A DNA stretch of 48,137 bases from Pseudomonadota bacterium (GTDB taxonomy: Bacteria; Pseudomonadota; Alphaproteobacteria; Rhizobiales; Pleomorphomonadaceae), in NCBI GenBank assembly GCA_018262505.1, contig JAGSYV010000031.1, forward strand, positions 1-48,137, in the 5' to 3' direction. The position numbers and the translations under genes were made by a program. A model generated the notes under the pieces. That model saw only the letters and a program-made list of their open reading frames with translations, made no database searches and was not told the DNA's origin. Positions within the stretch are counted from its first letter, which is position 1, and every line of letters starts with the position of its first letter. Of the stretch, positions 25,637 to 34,797 are shown one piece after another.

Positions 25637-28228
25637 TCAAGCCGGCACAAGATGACGATAGAACAGCCGCTTGAAGACTTCGACCAAGGCAAGGTAAGCC
25701 GCCGTCGCGCCGATCAGATAGGCGAAGAACAATGGCGGAGGCGATGTGAAACCGAACCATTGCCCCACCGGAGTGATGGCGAGCCCGACCGCCACGCCGA
25801 CCGCCGCGGCCGCCGTTGCCACCAGCGAGGTACGAGGCCGGCTGCGGAAAAACCATCGTCGCGTACGGATCGCGAACACCACCAGCACCTGCGTGGTCAG
25901 GGACTCGATGAACCAGCCGGTCTGGAACAGCGCCTCGCCGGCTCCGAAAACGTGTAGCAGCACATAGAAAGTCAAGAAGTCGAAGGCCGAACTCAGCGGG
26001 CCGAAGAACAGCATGAAACGCTGGATCTCCTTGATATCCCAGGCGATAGGCGCGGCCACGTCTTCGGGATCGACCTGGTCGAAGGGAATGGCGATTTCCG
26101 AGACGTCGTAGAGAAGGTTGTTGAGCAGGATCTGGATCGGCACCATCGGCAGAAACGGCAGGAACAGCGCCGCGCCGGCCATCGAGAACATGTTGCCGAA
26201 ATTGGAGCTGGATCCCATCAGAATGTATTTCGAAACATTCTGCACGGCGGCGCGGCCGCTCAGCACCGCGTCGTGCACCACGGAGAGATTGTGTTCGAGC
26301 AGGATGAGGTCGGCCGCCTCGCGGGCGACATCAGCGGCGCCGTCGACGGAAATGCCGACATCGGCGGCGTGCAGCGCCGGGGCATCATTGATGCCGTCGC
26401 CCATGAAGCCGACGACATGCCCCATTCGCTTGAGCGCCAGGATGATCCGATGCTTCTGTTGTGGGTTGACGCGGCAGAACAGGTTGACGCGCGCCAGCTG
26501 GCCGATCAATGCCTCGTCGGACAGATGGGTGAGTTGGTCGCCACTCAGAACGCCGGTCACCTCGACACCGATCTCGCGGAAGACGTGCCGGCTCACCGGT
26601 TCATTGTCACCGGTCAGCACCTTGACGTTGACGCCGGCCGCCGCCAGCGCGGTGATGGTGGCGCCGGCGCTGGCTTTCGGCGGATCGAGGAAAACAGCGA
26701 AACCGGAGAACACCAGATCGCTTTCATCGCTGATCGCCGCCGAGGCGGTGCTGGCATCCTCCGCCCGGCTGGCGACGGCCAAGGCTCGGAAGCCCTCGCC
26801 CCCCAAAGCGTCGAGCGTCGCGGCGAAGGTCGCACGCGTTGCCGCATCGAGCACATGCTCTCCGCCATCGGCATCTTCGTATCGGCTGGACAGCCGCAAC
26901 AGGTCTTCCGGCGCCCCCTTGACGATCAGCCGCCGACCGCCGGGATGCTCGGCCAGGATCGAGATCCGCCGCCGCTCGAAATCGAACGGCACTTCGTCGA
27001 TCTTTGTCCACTCCGTGGCATCGATGGGGCTGGACGCCAGAATGGCGTCGTCGAGCGTGCTCTTCATGCCGCTCTCGAACAGCGAATTGACGTAGGCGTA
27101 GGCATGGACGCGGGCCGATGGTTTGCCGTGCCCGTCGACGGTCTTGAGCAGCGTGATCGCCGCTTCGGTCAACGTTCCGGTCTTGTCGGTGCAGAGCATG
27201 GTCATGGCGCCGAGATCGTGAATCGCGGTCAGCCGCTTGACGATCACCTTGCCCTTCGACAACGCGAGGGCCGAACGGGCCAGCGTCACCGTGACGACCA
27301 TCGGCAGCAGTTCGGGCGTGAGCCCGACAGCCAGCGCCAGCGCGAACATCAGGGATTCAAGCACCGGCCGATGGAAGGAAATGTTGATCACCAGAACGAC
27401 CAGCACCATCAGCACGGTAAGGCGCATGATCAGCATGCCGAAGCGATGGATGCCGACCGTGAAGGCGGTGGCCGGCGGCTTTTCCGCCAGACTGCTCGCC
27501 AATCCACCGAGCGTCGTGCGGCCACCGGTCTGGCAGATGAGAACACTGGCGGTGCCGGAGATCACCGACGTGCCGGCAAACACAGCGTTGGAAGCTCCCG
27601 TCGGACTGGTGACGGTGGCCGAGAGGTCGCCGGAGCTCTTTTCGGCCGGATAGGCCTCTCCGGTGAGCAGCGCCTCGTTGACGAAAAGGTCCCGACTGGC
27701 GATGAGGCGTCCGTCGGCGGGGACCAGGTCACCAGCAATCAGCTCGACGATATCGCCGGGGACCACCTGATCTACAGGTAAATTACGCGGCTGGCCGTCG
27801 CGTAGCACTTTGGCAGTCACCGCTACCGATCGCCGGAGGGCGTCGACCGCGCTCTGCGCCCGGCTTTCCTGGATGAAATCGAGGGTGATGGAAATCGTGA
27901 CGATGGCAACGACAATCAGGAAGCTGGCAATGTCGCCGCTGACTGCCGACAGGCCGCTCGCCACCAGAAGGATGATCACCAACGGATTGCGAAAACGCCC
28001 GAGAAACTGCAGCCAGAGTGGTACTATCTTGGCCGCCGCTGCGTCGTTGGGGCCAAACTTGGCGAGACGGGTCTTGGCCACATTGCTGGTCAATCCGGAG
28101 GGCGCGGCCGTCAGGCGAGAGAATAACCGCTCCACCGGCTCGGTCCAGATGTCTGCTGGCTGAAGGTCGGCCGCGACAATCGGCCCGGAAGGACGTCGAT
28201 TGGGTCGGATCAAACGATGAGCCGTCAT
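25637..28228 (-). CDS. mgtA: Magnesium-translocating P-type ATPase, MgtA/MgtB family
   Basis: The 863-residue protein is a P3B-type ATPase that imports Mg2+. It has an N-terminal cation-ATPase domain, the actuator motif (LLTGEAYP), the phosphorylation motif DKTGTLT, the nucleotide-binding region (KGAPEDLLRLSSRY) and GDGINDAPAL. About ten membrane helices are visible (two pairs in the first half; six at the C-terminus). The ATG at 28228 is used; a TTG at 28234 is better spaced from AAGGAG and would add two residues. No Mg-sensing leader fits in the short upstream region. Confidence 0.92.
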   Translation of the reverse strand: MTAHRLIRPNRRPSGPIVAADLQPADIWTEPVERLFSRLTAAPSGLTSNVAKTRLAKFGPNDAAAAKIVPLWLQFLGRFRNPLVIILLVASGLSAVSGDIASFLIVVAIVTISITLDFIQESRAQSAVDALRRSVAVTAKVLRDGQPRNLPVDQVVPGDIVELIAGDLVPADGRLIASRDLFVNEALLTGEAYPAEKSSGDLSATVTSPTGASNAVFAGTSVISGTASVLICQTGGRTTLGGLASSLAEKPPATAFTVGIHRFGMLIMRLTVLMVLVVLVINISFHRPVLESLMFALALAVGLTPELLPMVVTVTLARSALALSKGKVIVKRLTAIHDLGAMTMLCTDKTGTLTEAAITLLKTVDGHGKPSARVHAYAYVNSLFESGMKSTLDDAILASSPIDATEWTKIDEVPFDFERRRISILAEHPGGRRLIVKGAPEDLLRLSSRYEDADGGEHVLDAATRATFAATLDALGGEGFRALAVASRAEDASTASAAISDESDLVFSGFAVFLDPPKASAGATITALAAAGVNVKVLTGDNEPVSRHVFREIGVEVTGVLSGDQLTHLSDEALIGQLARVNLFCRVNPQQKHRIILALKRMGHVVGFMGDGINDAPALHAADVGISVDGAADVAREAADLILLEHNLSVVHDAVLSGRAAVQNVSKYILMGSSSNFGNMFSMAGAALFLPFLPMVPIQILLNNLLYDVSEIAIPFDQVDPEDVAAPIAWDIKEIQRFMLFFGPLSSAFDFLTFYVLLHVFGAGEALFQTGWFIESLTTQVLVVFAIRTRRWFFRSRPRTSLVATAAAAVGVAVGLAITPVGQWFGFTSPPPLFFAYLIGATAAYLALVEVFKRLFYRHLVPA

Positions 28229-28320
28229 TGCCAAGATCCACTCCTTCTGAGAATGGGATTCACTGGAGACTTCGATCAGGTGGTGCGGCGAGCGGCACCT
28301 TGCGTGCGGACGCCGCTTGA

Positions 28321-28590
28321 CTAAATGTGGCCTCCCGAGATCGCGAAGCTCGTCTTCTTGTCGGTGGTGTAGAGCTTCCGGGCAAATGCTCTGGTCCTTT
28401 TGATGTTCTGGTCGAAGATCATCAGAGCAGATAGTTCATTTAGCCGTCCTTGATGGCTGTAGAGAAGGGGTTCAAGAACGGCCTGATCCAATTTGAAGCT
28501 GATCTCGATGGCCGCATCATGTCCCCAGAAACTGATACAGCCGCGGTGGGGATCATAAACGCGGGAGTTGGTCAGAAAATCGATGGCCAT
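28321..28590 (-). CDS. DUF1488 family protein
   Basis: The 89-residue protein has the DUF1488 pattern: SRVYDPHRGCISFWGHDAAI near the N-terminus, with the conserved Phe-Trp-Gly-His-Asp, and a helical middle ending in RKLYTTDKKTSFAISGGHI. The family has no known function and is common in alphaproteobacteria. ATG 28590 has GAGGAGGTG five bases upstream. It lies 92 bases upstream of mgtA on the same strand and may be co-transcribed. Confidence 0.75.
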   Translation of the reverse strand: MAIDFLTNSRVYDPHRGCISFWGHDAAIEISFKLDQAVLEPLLYSHQGRLNELSALMIFDQNIKRTRAFARKLYTTDKKTSFAISGGHI

Positions 28591-29113
28591 GGATCACCTC
28601 CTCATTGATGCCCATAGTACCCCAGTGGTGACCTGAGCGTGATCCTGCTCATCGTCATAGGGTTGATGCTGCCGGGCCGCATCTGACGCTGGATCATCTG
28701 GAGTGCGAAACGGTCGGATTCCGGATGCACTACACCCAGCCCGCCAAAGCCCGATCAATCGCGGCCTGTTGTTTCGAGAGGCGGGCGCCGGCCCGTCGCG
28801 AATGGCTCAAGTTTCAGCACGTAAAGATATTAACCTCTCCCAACCGATTTCAGAAACGCTCGTATCGGCTGATCTCGCTAGCGCTTTTCAACGGAAACGC
28901 TGATATCGGTCAGGCCGCGCCGTATCGCCGCTCTTCCCGCAACCGCCCTGCGAGATTATCATTCGCACTAAAACCTGACGACTGAATAGCGGCGGTTGTC
29001 ATCATTGCAATGATTCCAGCTGAACCACATGAAAAGGCCGCAATGGTAGGATAAACAGTCGCTAGACTGTATTGTGGCGCCAGAGGCCGCGATACGGAAC
29101 TTCGAGGAGCAAG
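28591..29113. other. Intergenic stretch without recognisable genes
   Basis: About 520 bases between the DUF1488 gene and the DUF4167-like gene. Short open frames exist but show no homology that I recognise. A pair of imperfect direct repeats (see separate entry) is the only clear structure. Confidence 0.5.
28853..28909. repeat. Pair of 16-base imperfect direct repeats
   Basis: GAAACGCTCGTATCGG at 28853-28868 and GAAACGCTGATATCGG at 28894-28909 differ at two bases and are 41 bases apart, about four helical turns. This spacing suits a dimeric or tetrameric regulator, but the bound protein is unknown. Confidence 0.4.
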
Positions 29114-29365
29114 GTGTATCAAGGGCTTGAACCATTATTGAAGTCACCACGCCAAAACTTCCGCCAGCTCGCAAGCGTACGGGCGGGATTCACTGCCGCA
29201 GCAAACATGACCTTCGATAGCCTGAAACGCCGATATGAGCAGTATGTGCTGCGCGCGCGTCAAAGCGCCCAGGCAGGCGACAAGATCGAGGCGGAAAATC
29301 TCCTTCAACATGCCGAACACTACTATCGTACGGCAGCTCTACAGAACGCAGGCCACCAACTATGA
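29114..29365 (+). CDS. DUF4167-like small protein
   Basis: The C-terminal half (SLKRRYEQYVLRARQSAQAG, then EAENLLQHAEHYYRTAAL) closely follows the conserved motif of DUF4167 proteins (YxxLAxxAxxxGDxxxAENYxQHAEHYxR). The long RNA-binding-like, Gly/Arg-rich N-terminus and C-terminal extension of full DUF4167 proteins are absent. I use the GTG at 29114, four bases after AGGAG, giving 83 residues; ATG 29207 is an alternative that retains the motif. Its last four bases overlap the desaturase start, implying coupled translation. Function unknown. Confidence 0.65.
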   Translation: MYQGLEPLLKSPRQNFRQLASVRAGFTAAANMTFDSLKRRYEQYVLRARQSAQAGDKIEAENLLQHAEHYYRTAALQNAGHQL

Positions 29366-30354
29366 CCGCGGACACGATTTTCAATGCTCCTGAAGGCTCG
29401 GAAAAAGCTTGGCTGAAGACTCTGTCGAAATACCGCACGCCCCATGCGGGCCGCAGCACGTTCGAACTGGCTGTGACAGCCATCCCGTTTGCTGGCCTGT
29501 GGATTCTTACCTGGGCAGCGGTCCATTACGACATCTGGTGGGGTCTGATCCTGATCGTACCGGCAGCCGGATTTCTGCTGCGGCTGTTCATGATCCAGCA
29601 CGATTGCGGGCATGGATCCTTCTTTGCCCGGCGCCGCTTCGATGACTGGACAGGCCGTATCCTCGGGATCCTGACGCTCACCCCTTATGACTATTGGCGC
29701 AGGGCGCATGCCACGCACCATGCCTCGGCCGGCAATCTCGATGAGCGCGGTGTCGGCGACATTACGACGCTGACCGTAACGGAGTACTACGCGCGTTCCC
29801 GATGGGGACGGATTGGATACCGCCTTTATCGGCATCCGCTGGTGATGTTTGGCATTGGTCCTGCTTGGCTTTTCCTGTTCCAGCAACGCCTGCCATTCGG
29901 CATGATGCGCGACGGGATCCTTCCATGGATGTCGACCATGGTCACCAACGTCGCGGTTGTTGTGATCGCTGCCCTGTTGATCTGGGCGATCGGCCCTACG
30001 TCCTTTCTCGTCGTTCACCTGCCGATCGTTCTTTTGGCGGGGTCTATCGGCGTCTGGCTTTTTTACGTGCAGCATCAGTTCGAAAAGACGCACTGGTCGA
30101 GAGAACCGGAGTGGCAGTTTCCGAAAGCCGCCTTGCATGGCGCCTCCCATTACGATCTGCCATTCGTCCTGCGCTGGGTGACCGCCAATATCGGCATCCA
30201 CCACGTGCACCATCTCTCGAGCAAGGTCCCCTACTATATTTCGCCAGGCTGCCGGTATTGCAAGGGATGCTTAGGCGGGCCTGGGATCCGATCAGTAGGC
30301 AACTCGCACATCGCTGCCTTACGCAGAACTCTTCCGCCGCTTAACTGGATTTGA
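29362..30354 (+). pseudogene. Fatty acid desaturase with a frameshifted, shortened 3' end
   Basis: Membrane-bound desaturases insert double bonds using a di-iron centre held by three histidine boxes. All three are present: HDCGHGSFF (about residue 74), HATHHAS (about 113) and HHVHHLSSKVPYY (about 280), with four membrane segments between. After PYY the expected ending (a short conserved stretch, then a CLRLALWDE-like motif) is not found in this frame. The +1 frame instead reads FARLPVLQGMLRRAWDPISR, which resembles it after a gap. A deletion that changes frame near 30238-30250 would explain this. The catalytic part is complete, so residual activity is possible. Confidence 0.7.
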
Positions 30355-30730
30355 GCGCCGTCACCTCGACTTCGACCCGAAAATCCAACCGAGTGAAGCC
30401 GGAGACGATAACCAGTGTCGACACCGGGAAAGGGGCGCGGGTGTAGCGATCGCGTACCGCCATATAGATCGGGAAGTCTTCGCGGCGCGTGACGAAGCCG
30501 TTGATGCGGATGACATCGCCAAAGTCCATGCCGGCATCGGCGAGGATTGCCTTGATCGCCTCGAAGCAGAGAACTGCCTGTCCTTCGATATCGTCGGGAA
30601 TGACGCCGTCGGCCGCGATGCCGAGCTGGCCGGAGGTTACGAGCAGCCGCCCGGCCGCCGGCAACGATAGACCGTGGCTGTAGGCGCCGAACGGCTGGGC
30701 CACGCTTGGAGGATTATGCGGCGTCTTCAT
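30341..30730 (-). CDS. RidA family (YjgF/YER057c/UK114) protein
   Basis: The 129-residue protein has the RidA fold motifs: PFGAYSHGL, TSGQLGIAADGVIPDDIEGQ, NGFVTRREDFPIYM and the C-terminal RVEVEVTAL. In true RidA an Arg in the P-A-R-x-x-V motif binds the imine; here the sequence reads FPVSTLV with Ser at that place, so it is more likely a non-deaminating Rid subgroup acting on a pathway intermediate. It is the last gene of the LysR-flanked operon, 52 bases after the oxidoreductase. Its end overlaps the desaturase end convergently. Confidence 0.85.
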   Translation of the reverse strand: MKTPHNPPSVAQPFGAYSHGLSLPAAGRLLVTSGQLGIAADGVIPDDIEGQAVLCFEAIKAILADAGMDFGDVIRINGFVTRREDFPIYMAVRDRYTRAPFPVSTLVIVSGFTRLDFRVEVEVTALKSS

Positions 30731-30782
30731 CAGCTGTCCTTCGTCCACGGTCCAGACAATTTGTCCGACACCACGTTTGCGA

Positions 30783-31364
30783 TCAAAGCGCCGCCATGGC
30801 ACCCGCCACAGTCTTCAGATAGCGGGCGCGGATTTCCTGGCTGTTGCGGTTCATGTCGTAAAGCGGCAGGAAACGGCAGCTGCCGCGTGGATTGATCTGC
30901 GCCCGGATCACCCGCTTGACGATCTTCTTTGGAGGATTGCCGGAGAGAAAGGCGAGCATTGCCGTACTGCCATAGGTGAAGCAGGCCACCACCTTGCGAA
31001 TGTGATGCAGCCTCGATTGCACCTTGCCCTCGACGAGGTCGAAGGAGACGCCCGGCAGCCACACTCGATCGAAATAACCTTTCAGGATCGCCGGGTAGCC
31101 GAAATTCCAGATCGGCGTGACGATGACCAGCGCTTCGGCCTTGTCGAGCCGCCGGCAATGATCGGCGACCAGTTCCATGTTCTCCGGATGGCTGTGATAG
31201 GTCAGCCGGTCGCGGCGCGACAGCACCGGATCGAAGCCTTCCGCGTAGAGATCGCAGTCGTCGACGTCGTGGCCGGCGGCAACCAGCGCCGCGCGGGCCG
31301 TCTCATGCACGGCAGCGCCAAAGCTCGACTCCACCGGATGGGAGAACAGGAGCAGGACCTTCAT
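30783..31364 (-). CDS. NAD(P)H oxidoreductase, flavodoxin-2 family
   Basis: The 193-residue protein has the flavodoxin-like KVLLLFSHPVESSFGAAVHE (FMN phosphate loop), TPIWNFGYPAILKGYFDRVW (isoalloxazine-binding segment), and CFTYGSTAML. These are typical of the KefF/MdaB/NQO type of quinone or nitro-reductases. It probably supplies or uses reduced flavin in the operon's pathway. Its ATG overlaps the stop of the FAD-oxidase gene (ATGA). Confidence 0.87.
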   Translation of the reverse strand: MKVLLLFSHPVESSFGAAVHETARAALVAAGHDVDDCDLYAEGFDPVLSRRDRLTYHSHPENMELVADHCRRLDKAEALVIVTPIWNFGYPAILKGYFDRVWLPGVSFDLVEGKVQSRLHHIRKVVACFTYGSTAMLAFLSGNPPKKIVKRVIRAQINPRGSCRFLPLYDMNRNSQEIRARYLKTVAGAMAAL

Positions 31365-32770
31365 TGGCTCGCTTCCAGTTCGGCAAGGCCAGGAAAGAGG
31401 AAGGGCCGGCCGGAACTGAAGTCGAAGTCGGGATTTTCCCAGGCGATCATCTTGCCCGGATTGAGCAACCCCTTGGGATCGGTCTCGTGCTTGAAGGCGA
31501 GCTGCACCTTGTCCGTCCGCTTCATGCCGCCTTCTTCCAGCGTGTAGCGATGCGGGTTGAAGATCGGACAGCCGTTGTCCTCGTGCAGGCGGATGATTTC
31601 ATCCAGCCTTTCCTCGGTGGTGTAGCGCACCAGCGGCAAGCCGGCGCACTGGATCTCGCCGTCGAACTTGATGAACTCGAGATGCCCGATGACCTCATCG
31701 CCGAACAGTTCCACAGTGCGCGCCACCTTGGCGAGATGATCCGGGCTGGCGTACTGAACCTGAAGGTAGGTGAAGCTCGGCTCGACCTTGATTGCCCTCA
31801 GCGTCGTGTGGTTCCAGCAAAGTTCGTAGATTTCCGGCACGCCCTTGAGGTCCGCTTCCAGATCGGCGCGGAACATCACCTCGGCCTTGCGCAGAACGCA
31901 GAAGGCGGCGAAGGCATCGACCGACATCGGGGCAACCATCAAGGCGACCACCGACTGCCCCTCGCGCAGCCACTTCTTGTGGCGGCTGAAATAGAGATGC
32001 GGCGTCGGCGCGGCAATGACCGCCAGTTCCTTCAGCAGGATGCCGTTCTGGTGCGCCAAGAGGTCGGCGAATTTCGCGGCTTCGAGGAAGTCGTCGAAGC
32101 CGACCAGGGCGTCGATCCAGTCATAGGCAGGGGCCAGCGGCATCTCCACCTCGGTGATGATGCCGTTGGTGCCGTAGGCGTGGGCGACCTTGTGAAGGTC
32201 GAGCCCGGTCAGTTCCAGCACCCTCGGCTCGGCTTCCATGGTGACGATGCGCAGCCGCAGGATATTGCCGAAATCGCGCAGGCCGCCCCAGGTGATGGAG
32301 CCGACGCCACCGGATCCGCCGGCGACGAAGCCGCCGACGGTCGCCGTCTTGTGGGTGGAGGGGTGAAAGCGCAGTTCCTGTCCGGAATGGGCCCGACATT
32401 CCTCATCGAGCTTGGCCATCACGATACCGGATTCGCAGATGACCCGGCCGACGTGAATTTCCTTGACCCGGTTCATGTTGGCCATGCTGAGCACGATGCC
32501 GCCGGAGAGCGGCATGGCCTGGCCATAGTTGCCCGTGCCGGTACCGCGTGCGGTCACCGGCACGCCATGGGCATAGGCAACCTTCAGAACGCGGATAACC
32601 TCTTCCTCGCTTTTAGGCGACACGATCAGATCGCCAGTGACGCCGTCGAGCTGGCTCTTCAGCACGGGGGAGTACCAATAGAAATCCCGGCTCTTCATCT
32701 GCACGAGACGTGGATTGTCCTCGATGGCGATACCTTCGAGCGCGGTCTTGATCGCATCATAATCAGGCAT
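31361..32770 (-). CDS. FAD-binding oxidase of the GlcD/D-lactate dehydrogenase type
   Basis: The 469-residue protein has an N-terminal PCMH-type FAD-binding domain: DLIVSPKSEEEVIRVLKVAY, the PP-loop RGTGTGNYGQAMPLSGGIVL, and GGFVAGGSGGVGS. It also has a C-terminal FAD-linked oxidase domain ending in GLLNPGKMIAW. The family oxidises 2-hydroxy acids or similar substrates. In this cluster it may act on the product of the deaminase-like amidohydrolase (inference). Its start overlaps the amidohydrolase gene by eight bases and its stop overlaps the oxidoreductase gene by four. Confidence 0.88.
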   Translation of the reverse strand: MPDYDAIKTALEGIAIEDNPRLVQMKSRDFYWYSPVLKSQLDGVTGDLIVSPKSEEEVIRVLKVAYAHGVPVTARGTGTGNYGQAMPLSGGIVLSMANMNRVKEIHVGRVICESGIVMAKLDEECRAHSGQELRFHPSTHKTATVGGFVAGGSGGVGSITWGGLRDFGNILRLRIVTMEAEPRVLELTGLDLHKVAHAYGTNGIITEVEMPLAPAYDWIDALVGFDDFLEAAKFADLLAHQNGILLKELAVIAAPTPHLYFSRHKKWLREGQSVVALMVAPMSVDAFAAFCVLRKAEVMFRADLEADLKGVPEIYELCWNHTTLRAIKVEPSFTYLQVQYASPDHLAKVARTVELFGDEVIGHLEFIKFDGEIQCAGLPLVRYTTEERLDEIIRLHEDNGCPIFNPHRYTLEEGGMKRTDKVQLAFKHETDPKGLLNPGKMIAWENPDFDFSSGRPFLFPGLAELEASQ

Positions 32771-33988
32771 GATCGGCCCCCAGAAGGCTGTCGAGTTGAC
32801 GATAATCCGGCAATCGGCGATCGATGGCACGACCGCCGCGCAGCACCACGCGGTCGGATTGCGGCCGCGACAGGAATTCGCTCCAGCGCCGGGCGGAAAA
32901 CAGTACGAGATCGGCTCCCCCGCCCTCGGCCAGACAGCCCAGCTCCGGCCGGCCGAGAATCTGAGCAGGCGAACAGGTGATGACGGCGGGAGCGTTATCC
33001 AGCGGATGGTCGAGATGCAGGATGCGCACCGCTTCTCGGAACACCTCCACCGGATCGAGATCGCCATAGGCATAGAATGGATCGCGGGTGTTGTCGGATG
33101 ACACCGCCGTGCGAACGCCGGCCGCGGCCAGTTCCTTCAGCAGTGTCACGCCGCGCCAGCGGGGCGTGCGGCCAGCATTGCGACCCTGAAGGTACATGTT
33201 GCACATGGGTAGCGAGACGACGGACAGATCGGCCTTGGCGACCAGATCGATCACGCGGCTCACTGTTTGTTCGTCCTGATGGGCCAGCGAGCAGCAATGG
33301 CCGACGTTCACAGCCCCCTTGAAGCCATGGCGCAGCTTGGCACTGGCAATTGAGGCCAGCGTTAGAACCTGCCGGTCTTCGGTCTCGTCGACATGCAGGT
33401 CGATGTCCAACCCCGCTTTGCTGGCGGTCTCGAACAGCAAATCGAGTTGCGCCTCGATCTTGGGGTGCAGAAAGGTGACCCCACCCAGAACGCCGCCAGC
33501 CTCTCCGACCACCCGCACGAGGTCAGCCAGGTAGGTGGCGTCCTCCATGAGTTCCAGCGGAAAGAGCGCCGCGGCCTGCAGTTCGATGCGACCACGCCAA
33601 CGCTCGCGCATGGCCTTGAACACGTCAAAGGAAATGCGATGCTGGGGCGCCAGACTGTCGAGATGGGTGCGGATCAGCTGCGTGCCGTGGGCGTAGGCGG
33701 TGCGCAGCGAGAAATCCATGCGTGCCGCCACGTCGTCGGCCGACCAGTTGGCGTGAAGCAGGGCCAGACCAGCCCGCCATCAAGGTCGACTCTCGGGATG
33801 TCGTAGGGGAGCGTTGTCTCCGTGGGCAGTATGGCGGCGATCCGGCCGGCGTCGATGATGACATGCGCCGGGATCAGTCCCTCCCGCACCGGTCCGGCGA
33901 GCGGCTTGGAAAGCAGAGCCGTCGGCAGCGTCGCATTGATCAGGGCGAAGCGGGATACATCTGGCAGTGCGACAAAATCGGCGGACAT
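32763..33988 (-). pseudogene. Cytosine-deaminase-like amidohydrolase, out-of-frame deletion removing the HxH metal site
   Basis: From ATG 33988 the first frame gives an intact N-terminus to DLDGGLVWPCF. At about 33752-33757 the frame shifts; the second frame resumes at ANWSADDVAARMDFSLRTAY and runs to the end with the later metal and active-site motifs (DLHVDETEDR, GHCCSLAH, SSDNTRDPFYAYGD). In cytosine deaminases VWPCF is followed by VDIHTHLDKGH and about 25 more residues. This block, with two metal-ligand His, is missing (about 105 bases, 1 modulo 3). The substrate was probably a cyclic amidine. The gene overlaps the permease by one base. Real inactivation or an assembly gap are both possible. 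Confidence 0.85.
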
Positions 33989-34797
33989 CAGTTTTCTCTT
34001 TTCAGACTGCTCTCGTGCCAGCGGTGAAGCAAAAGCCATGACAGAAAGGACGTCAGCGCGAAAATCGCGATCCCAAGCACCGACAGCATGATGAGCGCCG
34101 CAAAAAGCCTGGGAATGTTCAGGCGGAACTGCGCTTCGAGAATGCGGAAGGCGAGCCCCGATCCCGCGCCGCTCGAACCGGCGGAGAACTCGGCCACGAC
34201 GGCGGCGATCAGCGACAGGCCGCCGCCGATCTTGAGGCCGGTCATGAAATAGGGCAGCGCCGTCGGCAGCTTCAGATGCCAGAGCGTCTGGAAGCGATTG
34301 GCGCCATAAAGCTCGAACAGATTGAGATGGTTATGGTCGACGCTCTTCAGTCCCTGCACCAGGTTCGAGAGAATGGGGAAGAAAGCCACCAGGTAGGCAC
34401 AGATCAGCAGCGCCGCTTGCGTCGTTGGGGCATAGATGAGGATGAGCGGCGCGATGGCGACGATCGGCGTCACCTGCAGCACCACGGCAATCGGATAGAA
34501 GATCAGCTCAAGCCAGCGGGCCTGAACCAGGAGAACAGCGAAAACCGTTCCGCCGAGCAGCGCCAACCCCAGCGACATGAAGGTTATCTTGGTGGTGACC
34601 AGAAAGGCCGGCCAAAGGGTTGGCCAATCCTTGACGAGCGCGCCGGCGACGGCAATCGGGTCGGGCAGTATGTAAGGCGGAATGTTCTCGACATGGACGA
34701 TCAGATACCAGACCAGCAGCAGCGCCAGGACGACACCGACGGGAATGGCTATCCGGATCAGCCGGTCCAGTTGCTCGCTGCGTTCGCCGTTTTCCAT
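33988..34797 (-). CDS. ABC transporter permease, SsuC/TauC/ThiX type
   Basis: This 269-residue inner-membrane protein has about six helices and the BPD-transport motif around NLFELYGANRFQTLWHLKLP (EAA loop equivalent). The family imports sulfonates, nitrate, hydroxymethylpyrimidine and related compounds with NMT1/SsuA-like binding proteins. It is flanked by its ATPase (4-base or shorter overlap) and the deaminase-like gene, so it most likely imports that enzyme's substrate. Confidence 0.9.
   Translation of the reverse strand: MENGERSEQLDRLIRIAIPVGVVLALLLVWYLIVHVENIPPYILPDPIAVAGALVKDWPTLWPAFLVTTKITFMSLGLALLGGTVFAVLLVQARWLELIFYPIAVVLQVTPIVAIAPLILIYAPTTQAALLICAYLVAFFPILSNLVQGLKSVDHNHLNLFELYGANRFQTLWHLKLPTALPYFMTGLKIGGGLSLIAAVVAEFSAGSSGAGSGLAFRILEAQFRLNIPRLFAALIMLSVLGIAIFALTSFLSWLLLHRWHESSLKREN

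Noticed and set aside
28229..28320. Mg2+-sensing riboswitch upstream of mgtA
   Set aside because: Only about 90 bases separate it from the DUF1488 gene and no M-box-like structure is apparent.
32828..32845. CGCAGCACCA string resembling the tRNA-Thr 3' end, as a possible attR
   Set aside because: It covers only ten bases, lies inside the amidohydrolase coding sequence, and has no neighbouring TAGCACG repeats.
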